Positions 8,108 through 16,166 of a DNA stretch of 64,000 bases are shown in pieces (positions within the stretch are counted from its first letter, which is position 1; every line of letters starts with the position of its first letter). The DNA is from Rufibacter hautae (lineage in GTDB: Bacteria; Bacteroidota; Bacteroidia; Cytophagales; Hymenobacteraceae), in contig NZ_VKKY01000002.1 of assembly GCF_008271695.1 (NCBI RefSeq), forward strand, positions 1,736,001 through 1,800,000. The letters are read 5' to 3'. Both the position numbers and the translations under genes were made by a program. A model generated the notes under the pieces. It saw only the letters and a program-made list of their open reading frames with translations, was not told the origin of the DNA and did no database searches.

Positions 8108-8465
8108 TGCACCTATACTTAGCTATTGAGAAAATTAAGTAATAACCGAAGTTATTCTCAGGTAAATAATTGCCAGTATTCTTCGTGTTAAAAAATTCAC
8201 ATCTAAAGATTGCTTCATCCTAATGTATATGATCAAAATTTCCTCTTTCAGTTACAAAAACGACAACTTCCCTTCTTTCTAATGCACTTTTATTGAATAA
8301 TAATAAACTATAATTGTATTGATTATTCTGCTTAATCTTAAAATGAACTTTTCTAAAATGATGCACCCTTCTAAAATGTTATAATCGGGTATTTAAATAA
8401 CCTTATACATACCAGTAATCCATCAAATTTCAGCAAACAAAGTAAATCTAATTTTCTAGACATTA
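8108..8465. other. AT-rich gap downstream of the eCIS operon
   Basis: About 360 bp, clearly more AT-rich than the coding DNA on both sides. I see no gene, no clear terminator for the eCIS operon and no copy of the tRNA 3' end. Confidence 0.5.
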
Positions 8466-9788
8466 TTAAACCATTTTACCTTCTTTCTCCATTTCCTTTT
8501 TAATCTGGGTCACAAAGCTCTCCACCGGGACGGAGGTGGTTTTTTGGGCCAAGGCTTCCAGGCACACCCGTTGCACCACATTGATGATCCCAGAGCCGGT
8601 GAGTTCGTATTTCTGGGCGAGGCTTTCCAGCGCCACCTGTTTGCCTACCTTCAGTTGTTTGGGCAGGGCGTTTTGCCAGAGCAACAGGCGCTCTGCGGCG
8701 GTGGGTTTGGGGAAATGGATGATGGAATGGAACCGCCGGAGAAAGGCTTCATCAATGTTGCTCTTCATGTTGGAGGCCAGGACCACCACCCCGGGATACC
8801 CCTCAATGCGTTGCAATAGGTAGGCTACTTCCTGGTTGGCGTACCGGTCCTGGGCATCGCGCTGGTTGGTGCGTTTGCCAAACAAGGCATCGGCCTCGTC
8901 AAAGAACAAGATCCATTTTTTGTGCTGGGCTTTGTCAAAGATGCGGGCCAGGTTTTTTTCGGTTTCCCCAATGTACTTAGACACCAGCTGGGACAAGTCT
9001 ATCCGGTACACGTCCAGGTGGGTATGCTTCCCCAGCAGGGTGGCGGTGAGCGTTTTGCCGGTGCCGGGTGGTCCGTAGAAGAGGGTGCGGTACCCCGGTT
9101 TTATTTTCTTCCGCATGCCCCAGGTGTTCAGGAGGGTGTCATTGTGCTGGAGCCAGGTCAGGATGTCCTCAATTTGGGAACGGGTATGGTGGTTGAGGAT
9201 AAGGTCGGGCCACTCCTGCTCGGTGGTGAGGAGCTCGGCGGCAAACTCTCCGGAGAACCGGGGCGGCGTGACTTTGCCCAGGGTAAGCTGCTCCACCACT
9301 TCCTCGTCCAGCAGGAGCCGGCCGCTCATGGTAGGCTCGCCGGTTTTCACGGTCTCCACCTGCAGGAACCCGTTCTGCTGCAACCGCCCCGAATAGCTCA
9401 GCAAATCCTGCACCTTGAGGCGCTGCTCCACGTTCTCGCCGGCCAAGACAAACAGGGCCGTTTCGCCGGTGGGCAGAATGCCGCGGTGGTTGGTGCCTTT
9501 CACCCCGCCAAACTCGGGAAAATCGCCCCCGTCTGGCAGGAAGTTCAGGATGATGTTGCTATAGAAGCCGGGGTTCAGGTGGGGCGCCAAAGCCAGCAGC
9601 ACGATCAGGAGTTCCTCGTCATTTAGGGCTACTTTCTTGAAAACACGTCCGAAACCGTCCTCTTGCAGCAGGGCCCGGAGGTAGGTTCTGTCAAACAGGG
9701 GTTCACCTTCGGAGGCGCCGGTAAAGTGGCGCAGCCGGTGGTCGATGACCAGGGAAGTGTACTCCAGGAGCTGTTGGTGAAATCCCAC
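8466..9788 (-). CDS. eCIS AAA+ ATPase (Afp15/Pvc15-like)
   Basis: 440 aa cytoplasmic ATPase, last gene of the eCIS operon. Afp15/Pvc15 homologues are needed for assembly or cargo loading of the particle. A family-specific N-terminal region (about 1-190) precedes the AAA+ module. Walker A GPPGTGKT is at about 239-246, Walker B ILFFDEAD at about 293-300, sensor ASNMKSNIDEAFLRRF with the arginine finger region near 340. The C-terminal lid ends in a basic helix. It follows the effector-like gene by 57 bp, fitting a role in handling that protein. Confidence 0.93.
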   Translation of the reverse strand: MGFHQQLLEYTSLVIDHRLRHFTGASEGEPLFDRTYLRALLQEDGFGRVFKKVALNDEELLIVLLALAPHLNPGFYSNIILNFLPDGGDFPEFGGVKGTNHRGILPTGETALFVLAGENVEQRLKVQDLLSYSGRLQQNGFLQVETVKTGEPTMSGRLLLDEEVVEQLTLGKVTPPRFSGEFAAELLTTEQEWPDLILNHHTRSQIEDILTWLQHNDTLLNTWGMRKKIKPGYRTLFYGPPGTGKTLTATLLGKHTHLDVYRIDLSQLVSKYIGETEKNLARIFDKAQHKKWILFFDEADALFGKRTNQRDAQDRYANQEVAYLLQRIEGYPGVVVLASNMKSNIDEAFLRRFHSIIHFPKPTAAERLLLWQNALPKQLKVGKQVALESLAQKYELTGSGIINVVQRVCLEALAQKTTSVPVESFVTQIKKEMEKEGKMV

Positions 9789-9845
9789 GGGTGGCTGGCG
9801 GTTTTAAGGGTACAGGTTTAAGGTTTACGGGCTGATGCGGGTTTC

Positions 9846-12800
9846 TCATTCCGGGGACTGCTGCATGACGTGGGTTAGTTCATGCACCAGCAGCTGGCGA
9901 CCGGGGGTGGTGGTGGGCGCGTACTGGCCCTGGTTGAAGTAGATGTCCTGGCCGTGGGTGAAGGCCAGCGCCCCTAATTCCTCAGCCATAGCGACGGCCT
10001 CGGCATCTGTGTGGATGCGCACCCCCGAGAAATCAAAGTTCATCTTGGTGTTCAGTTCCTGGAGCAAGGCCGGAGGCAGGGCCTCTCCTCTCCCTTTGGA
10101 GTCCTGCAGTTTTTTCTCTACCGAAGGCGGGGCCACGGTAGCGTTTTCGGCCTCTTTTTTCTGAACAGGGCCAAAACCAGTTTTCTCTTTCCGGCGGATG
10201 GCTTTCTTCTTAACTTCCTTATCGCAGCCCTCTTTCTGCAGGGTTCCGGCCTTGGGTTTTTTCTGCAGCTTTTGCTCGTCCTCTTTCCCTTTGGCCTGAA
10301 CGGCGTCTTTGTCTTTTTTCTCGCCTTCGGGCGGCTTCTGGGTTTTCTGCTCCTCTTCCCCGGCTTTCCGCACCGTATCCTTTTTGCGTTGGACGCCAGA
10401 TTTGGTGAGGAACGGGTGCGCCGTGTCCGATGCTTTTTCCTTGCCCCCGAAGAAGGGCTGCTGGTCTTTGATATGGGGCTTGGCCCGGCGTGAATAAACT
10501 CTCATGTCGTTTGAAATAAAGGATGGGGCAAGTGGGTGGTGCAGGGAGGGAGAGTTTCCCGCGGCGGTGGCGCCCTGGAAACCGTAGGGAGAGTTGTAGA
10601 GGTAGGAGCTGGCCCCGGGGTAAGCTTCTTCCAGAAAACTTTCCGGGTATTCATACCCCGACTCATGGGCCCCCTCTTCTGAAAGAGCTTCGCCGGGTGC
10701 ACTGGTTTCCTCCGCCGGAGAAAAGAACGACGGATTTCCCCTTTCTCCTCCTCCAGCCGGCTCCGTTTCAGGCGGGTAAAGGGCCGGAGGTTGGTTTGGG
10801 CCCGGTTTTTTGAAAACGGGCATAAAACGGGCCTGGGGCATTTCAGCAGGTTCTTCATCCCGGGGCGCTTCTTTCCGCTGAAGGTTTTTCGCTTTTTTGT
10901 TGACCGGAGTAGACGTGGGGGCTACCGGGGGGCCAATAAAGGGAGCATTAGTGGCGGGAGCTGGGTCCATGAGGCTGGCTTGGGCTTTTTTCTCCTGGTC
11001 CTGCTTGGTGAGTTCGGCCTTGAAGGCGTCTACGTCTGCTTGGGTGACGTACTGGTGCCACATGGTGAAGACGTTGAGGAAGGACAGCTTGGATTCAAGC
11101 GTGCCCTCATACCCCCGGATGATGGTTTTCTGCTTCTCAAATTGCTCATACTCCAGCGTACGCGACTCTTCCTCAATGGTCTTGACCACAAACTGTTGCA
11201 GCTCCGGCGACTTGGCGTATTTCTGCTTCATTTTGTTTGTGTATTGGGTAGGGGTCAACTCCTTTTGGGTTTCGGGGTTCCGAAGGTCGCTTTTGATGGT
11301 TTCCCGAATCTGGGCCTTTTTCTCCTCCAGTTTTTTCTTGGCGTCGCCGTTAATGGCGCTGTCCAGGATTTCTTTTCCCTGGTCGCCTTTGAAATCCGGT
11401 TTCTGCATATTCATTTCTTCTATCTTGGGCAGAACGAGCGAATTGTTTTCATCAAACTTGATAGGGAAGTCAACTTTCAGGCCCAGGTTCCCCATGCCCA
11501 ACTCCTTTTCCGCCAGTACCCATTGGTGGTAATACAGGTTCACTTTGGCAACCCAAAGGTCCAGATCTACGCTTACGGCACCGGTAAGCCGGAAAATAGC
11601 TTTGGGGGTAACCGCCATAAAAGCGCGGACTTCTTTTAATTGCAGCCCCTTGTCCATGCTCCAGTCCGCCTTTATTTCTCCGCCTGCTTCCGCCTTCAAG
11701 CCCAAACCTGCCTGCCCCCCCAGTTCCCCGGTGAGTTTGGCGATCGCGACGCGTGCTTCCAAGCCAGCTGTAATAGCCATATACAGTTCAGCGTTGGCCA
11801 TAGACCCCAAACACCCCTTTATTTCCAATTTTACTTTTTCTAATTCCTTGATGTTGGTTTCCGGGAAACCAACCTTCAATTCTTTTAAAACCAAAGGATC
11901 CCAATCAAACTTGAAAAACACGCCGCCAGTGATGAACGCCGAGATGCTTAAACCCGGAATGCCCACCAACGGGATGGTTAATTTTGGGAAGGGGAACAGT
12001 TCTTTTGCAGGAGGATGGTACCCTTCGCCAAAAATTTTTTTATTTGACGCGGTGGCTTCGCCCTTCACCATTACCTGTTTATCGGGGGTGAGCCGCACGC
12101 ACAAATCTCCCTTGATACCTTTTAACACTTCTACCGAAAGCTCACCGTACCCAAACACCGTCACCTTGCCGGTTTTGTCAGGCTCGCCCTTCGGCTCTCC
12201 TTTATCGTTGAGCGTTTTGTTCGTAACCCCCACTTGGATAGTCCCGTCAAAGCGGCCTTTCTTGTACTTGACGGTGGCACTAGCGTCAAAGATGCCGTCT
12301 TCGTAACAGATTTCAATGGAGGCGGCCAGGTCAGGGACGTTGGGCAGGTCCGGTTCCGCCTGTCCCTTTACGCCCAGTTTCAGGTCTTCGCCTTCTTTGG
12401 CCTTCAGGGTAACTACCACCTTTCCGCTTTTAAGCCCGGGAAGGGTAGAAAGGGTCACTTCGGCTAGGAACTTGAAGTCCTCTGGGTTCTTAAACTCAGC
12501 GGCCAACGTGACCGTCTTAACCCCAGGTACCGTGAGTTCGGCCCCGCCGGCGGCAGAGAATACCTTGTCTTTGTAGCCTACCGTCAGCTTTCCGCTTTTG
12601 AGACCGGTAATGGTATCAGGTTTCAGTTCAAGGTTTCCGCCAATGCTCCACTTGTCCTCGTCATAGGCAATGGAAATATCCGCCTTGCTGAACCACCGGG
12701 AGTCAAAGCTGAAGGTGCCTTCAAAGCCCAGGGTCTTGCCCACCTTGGCGAAAATGTCTCCCTGGCCCAGGTTGCCTATGCGGAAGCCCAGCCCCCCAGC

Positions 12801-14855
12801 CACGGAAAGGCCGTCCTCTGAACTTACCTCTATACTTATTGTGCTGTAGTCTATTTTAAAAGGTGCAGGAATATACTTGGAGATGATATTCAGCGGAACG
12901 TCAGCTTTGACGGTGAACACTTCATTTTCAAGCGAAAAGGAAATATCAACCCCTTTCAAAACAGATAGCGTTGGGTCAATCTTCCCTTTTACGCTAACAT
13001 CCAAGCCATTAAAAAGAATATCATTCTCATTGATCACTATAGGACTGGCCTTTTTCAGGAACAATCCTTTCAGCAGGGGAGCAATTGCTTGTTTCTCTCC
13101 ACTGTCCTGAATCACATAAACATCTTTTTTCTCTTTATTAATGGGAAGTGTTTTCTTTTTAAGCTTTTTCTCCATCCCAACTGCATTCTTCTTATCTGAC
13201 AGCTTGTTATGAAAGGTGATGGATTTAACGGTATCAGTGTAATCAACCGTCAGGTAAAAAGCACCTACTTTAAAATCGTTTGCCGTGTACGGAATAATGT
13301 AACCAGCCTTTCGGTCACTAGTTTTTAATAGAAAATGATTTTCAGGGATACATGCCTCCTTTATCTCAATTAATTCTTTTGTATAAGGATTGTAATCATC
13401 TTTAGGATTCTTTAACTCAGTATAATAGTAGTAGTCTTTAATGTCTAAATCCGCTGATTCGCAATTTAAGCCGTGGACAAAAATTGAGTCAGGATAATTC
13501 TTCCGTACCTCCTTCCCAGAATTTGGCAAACCAGTGTTTAAATAGGTAGCATTATAATGTTTAATTAAATCATCAAGATGCGTGTTTATGCTTTTGAAGA
13601 CTTTCTCACCAACCTTACGATTCTTTTCCCTTTCTAAAAGGATTAGATTCTGAATACAATCAGCATCCCCTCCAAGCACCTGATAATCAATCATATGTTC
13701 AATCTGAAATTCCTTTGGGGTACCTTGGTAATCCCAGAAAGGCACCAGAACCTCATTGACAATTTGGGTAAACGTACCTATGATGCCTTTGCCACTTGCT
13801 TTACTCTTGCCTTTCTTTCTGGAAAATTTATATAGTTTACTGGTATCTGCTATGTCACTGTCTTTTAACTCCCCTACTTCCTTCAACTTTTCCCTTACCC
13901 CTTCCCGCACGTTACTTTTCCAGATGTTTCCCTGGTTTGTCTTTCTCTCCCCTCCTTTGGGCAAATTATAAGGTTTTTTTATTTGGTTTAACCAGGCGGT
14001 TTCCTCTTTTATGATGAGGTATTTGTTAAGCTTGAGTTTATTGATGTGGAATTGTAAGGGTCTCGTTTTTTTTAAATAAGACCCATCTTTCGCCTTGTTC
14101 TCCTCTATCTCTTTGCCCGGCACTTCCTTGAACTTCTTTTTTTCCGACACAGCGTCTTTGCGCTGCACAATACCTTTCTTCTGCACGTTGCCTCCGCCGG
14201 TCTGCTGCACCGTGTGGGTGAGTTCGTGCGCCAGCAGGTGTTTGCCCGCCTGCGTTTCGGGGCTATATTTTCCGGAATTGAAGTAAATGTCCTGACCGTG
14301 GGTGAAGGCCTGGGCGCCCAAATCCTGGCTCATCTGCTCGGCCTGGGGACCGGTGTGCGTGCGGACCCCGGAAAAATCAGTCCCGAAGCCTTCTTCCATT
14401 TCCTGCCGGGTTTTGGAGGGCAGCGGAGTTCCGGCCCCTTTGGAACCGTTGAGTTGGCCCTCCAGCGCGGGAGAGGCGGGCGCGGTTTCCCCGGTGGAGG
14501 TTGCGTTTTCTTTCCGGCTGATTTCGGGGGGACCGTCTTCTGCCAGAGAGGTGCTTTCCTCTTCCGGGTTCTGGTGCCGCGAAACCGGGGAGATGTCCTG
14601 GGCCAGGGGTTTGGACTGCAGTTTTTCCTGGTCCTGGCGCTCTGCGGGCGCGGCGGGCGTTTGCTGCAGGACTTTATCAGCCATGGCGTCTGCCTCCTGC
14701 TCGTAACGGTCGCCGGGCGGGCCTATCTCAATGCTGCGTTGCACCCCCGAGGACGCAAAGAAGCTGTCTTCCCCCCGCTTGCTGAAGAAAGGCGACTGTT
14801 GGCTCCGTTGCAGCACTGCAGCGGAGGAAGATTTCTCAGAACCCGTTTTCACCAT
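9846..14855 (-). CDS. Giant eCIS-associated protein with two eCIS-core (DUF4157) domains and an HNH-like motif; effector/cargo candidate
   Basis: 1669 aa. Residues 20-65 carry the header typical of eCIS-linked toxins (SPFFSKRGED, GVQRSIEIG, YEQEADAMADKV). DUF4157 domain A spans about 145-220 and ends in the metalloprotease-like HELTH (210-214). Residues 380-415 read IEHMID, LGG, NLILLE, then NRKVG, which fits an HNH nuclease (H387, N403, N412). About 600-1130 is a long beta-rich region with alternating strands (KSGKLTVGY, KSGKVVVTL type). A coiled/charged part and a Pro-rich linker follow. Residues 1465-1490 repeat a PFF...SGVQRK header, and DUF4157 domain B (about 1596-1669) ends in HELTH (1658-1662) at the C-terminus. 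DUF4157 marks eCIS cargo in known systems; nuclease activity and delivery are inferred. Confidence 0.85.
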   Translation of the reverse strand: MVKTGSEKSSSAAVLQRSQQSPFFSKRGEDSFFASSGVQRSIEIGPPGDRYEQEADAMADKVLQQTPAAPAERQDQEKLQSKPLAQDISPVSRHQNPEEESTSLAEDGPPEISRKENATSTGETAPASPALEGQLNGSKGAGTPLPSKTRQEMEEGFGTDFSGVRTHTGPQAEQMSQDLGAQAFTHGQDIYFNSGKYSPETQAGKHLLAHELTHTVQQTGGGNVQKKGIVQRKDAVSEKKKFKEVPGKEIEENKAKDGSYLKKTRPLQFHINKLKLNKYLIIKEETAWLNQIKKPYNLPKGGERKTNQGNIWKSNVREGVREKLKEVGELKDSDIADTSKLYKFSRKKGKSKASGKGIIGTFTQIVNEVLVPFWDYQGTPKEFQIEHMIDYQVLGGDADCIQNLILLEREKNRKVGEKVFKSINTHLDDLIKHYNATYLNTGLPNSGKEVRKNYPDSIFVHGLNCESADLDIKDYYYYTELKNPKDDYNPYTKELIEIKEACIPENHFLLKTSDRKAGYIIPYTANDFKVGAFYLTVDYTDTVKSITFHNKLSDKKNAVGMEKKLKKKTLPINKEKKDVYVIQDSGEKQAIAPLLKGLFLKKASPIVINENDILFNGLDVSVKGKIDPTLSVLKGVDISFSLENEVFTVKADVPLNIISKYIPAPFKIDYSTISIEVSSEDGLSVAGGLGFRIGNLGQGDIFAKVGKTLGFEGTFSFDSRWFSKADISIAYDEDKWSIGGNLELKPDTITGLKSGKLTVGYKDKVFSAAGGAELTVPGVKTVTLAAEFKNPEDFKFLAEVTLSTLPGLKSGKVVVTLKAKEGEDLKLGVKGQAEPDLPNVPDLAASIEICYEDGIFDASATVKYKKGRFDGTIQVGVTNKTLNDKGEPKGEPDKTGKVTVFGYGELSVEVLKGIKGDLCVRLTPDKQVMVKGEATASNKKIFGEGYHPPAKELFPFPKLTIPLVGIPGLSISAFITGGVFFKFDWDPLVLKELKVGFPETNIKELEKVKLEIKGCLGSMANAELYMAITAGLEARVAIAKLTGELGGQAGLGLKAEAGGEIKADWSMDKGLQLKEVRAFMAVTPKAIFRLTGAVSVDLDLWVAKVNLYYHQWVLAEKELGMGNLGLKVDFPIKFDENNSLVLPKIEEMNMQKPDFKGDQGKEILDSAINGDAKKKLEEKKAQIRETIKSDLRNPETQKELTPTQYTNKMKQKYAKSPELQQFVVKTIEEESRTLEYEQFEKQKTIIRGYEGTLESKLSFLNVFTMWHQYVTQADVDAFKAELTKQDQEKKAQASLMDPAPATNAPFIGPPVAPTSTPVNKKAKNLQRKEAPRDEEPAEMPQARFMPVFKKPGPNQPPALYPPETEPAGGGERGNPSFFSPAEETSAPGEALSEEGAHESGYEYPESFLEEAYPGASSYLYNSPYGFQGATAAGNSPSLHHPLAPSFISNDMRVYSRRAKPHIKDQQPFFGGKEKASDTAHPFLTKSGVQRKKDTVRKAGEEEQKTQKPPEGEKKDKDAVQAKGKEDEQKLQKKPKAGTLQKEGCDKEVKKKAIRRKEKTGFGPVQKKEAENATVAPPSVEKKLQDSKGRGEALPPALLQELNTKMNFDFSGVRIHTDAEAVAMAEELGALAFTHGQDIYFNQGQYAPTTTPGRQLLVHELTHVMQQSPE

Positions 14856-14867
14856 GTTTTCAGGAAT

Positions 14868-16157
14868 TTAGGCCCAATCCACCCAAAGGGCTTGGGGCAT
14901 CCAGGGCAGTTTCACCAACGAGTAACTCCAGGGGAGCGACTCCAGCAGCATGTCATAACTTTTCTGCTCCACCTGCAGCAGCCAGTCGCCGTCTGGTTTG
15001 CGGGTAAGGCGACCGTCGCGTTGCAGGAAGCTTTCGCGCAGGCCGGTGGGGCTGGTGTTTTTCAAAACCGCCCAGTACCGAATTACCGCCCGCAACACGT
15101 TTTCGGCCTCTTTTTCGCAAACGGAGGTCAATCTGACCTGGGCCGGGACGGGCGTATCCAAGGGCACCCCGCACAGAATCTTGTTAAGCAGCAGCTCCGG
15201 TTCCGTGGTGCGGTCTTGTCCCGTCACCAGGTACTGCAGCCAATGCACCGCCGCCGAAGGATCCCGCAGCTGGTGGTCCGCCACCAAACCGCCGGTGCCC
15301 AGGTAGGTTTCCAGAAACGGGGCCAACAACACCAAGCCCGCATTCTGCAGGTACAAGCCCTCGGTTTCCTCGGCCGGAGCCTGGTTTTTCTCTGCCGAAA
15401 CCGGGGCGGAACTGCTTTGCTGATCGGCATTCGGCTTTTTATAATTCTGGGGAAGCGCCAGACCCGCCTGTTCCCAAATGACTCTAACTTCGGGAGGAAG
15501 TGTGGCTACTATCTGGGGAAGGCGCCCGGAGGTAGTCACTTCCTCCGGAAGGCTTCGCACCAAAGCACGCAGAAAATCCACCGGAAACTGGTACGCCAAC
15601 CGGGCCACGGCATCTTTAGTTTGAAAAACTTGCCTCAGGAATTCCTGCAATTGAGGCTTGGTTTTCTTGGCAAGGAAATTTTCCGTTTTAGCCGTAAAAT
15701 CCTCAAAAGAGCCCCAAAACGCCCACCAAGGCAAATGGCCCTTTTGCAGGAAAAACAAAAACGCCTCCCCTGTTGCTTCTTCGGCCGTTACTTGAGTAAG
15801 GCCCCCCGGCAAAGGGTCTTCCTTTCTTTTCCCGGAAGATATGGCGCGGTTGCCGCCCCAATCCCACGGCTGGTCCAGGGCTTCCTCCGGGGCTGAACGG
15901 TGAAATGCCTGGTCGAAGGACTGAAGTACCTGGCTCACTAATTCATCTCCCAGGGAGGCCACGTCGGTGACTTGGACGGTCAGCACCACCTGGTCCAGGC
16001 GCAGGATTTGGTCTGGTCCGGCGAGGCGGTCAAATTGCGCGCTTAAGGCCGGGTTCAGCCGCTCCTGCACCAGGCGGCTTACCCGCTGCTGAAGGTCCAG
16101 GGCGGGTTCCAGGGCGGGCATTTCCACCTCTACTATCTGTTTCCGGATCAGGTGCAT
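14868..16157 (-). CDS. CIS tape-measure-family protein (Afp14/Pvc14 position)
   Basis: 429 aa. The N-terminus MHLIRKQIVEVEMPALEPAL with a downstream amphipathic region, the central LYLQNAGLVLLAPFLETYL (about 268-286), the LLLNKILCGVPLDTPV segment (about 322-337) and the end LPWSYSLVKLPWM match the Bacteroidota contractile-injection-system tape-measure family as I know it (Pfam CIS_TMP). Function by family is control of tube length in the inner lumen. It is much shorter than Afp14 and lacks a long hydrophobic helix, so the tape-measure role itself is taken from the family name. The stop lies 12 bp before the effector-like gene and the start 9 bp after the 1297-aa gene. Confidence 0.8.
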   Translation of the reverse strand: MHLIRKQIVEVEMPALEPALDLQQRVSRLVQERLNPALSAQFDRLAGPDQILRLDQVVLTVQVTDVASLGDELVSQVLQSFDQAFHRSAPEEALDQPWDWGGNRAISSGKRKEDPLPGGLTQVTAEEATGEAFLFFLQKGHLPWWAFWGSFEDFTAKTENFLAKKTKPQLQEFLRQVFQTKDAVARLAYQFPVDFLRALVRSLPEEVTTSGRLPQIVATLPPEVRVIWEQAGLALPQNYKKPNADQQSSSAPVSAEKNQAPAEETEGLYLQNAGLVLLAPFLETYLGTGGLVADHQLRDPSAAVHWLQYLVTGQDRTTEPELLLNKILCGVPLDTPVPAQVRLTSVCEKEAENVLRAVIRYWAVLKNTSPTGLRESFLQRDGRLTRKPDGDWLLQVEQKSYDMLLESLPWSYSLVKLPWMPQALWVDWA

Positions 16158-16166
16158 GGCGCTGGG

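Noticed and set aside
14214..15896. 560-codon open frame on the plus strand
   Set aside because: It lies antisense to the DUF4157 and tape-measure genes, has no family pattern, and its composition follows from codon use on the other strand.
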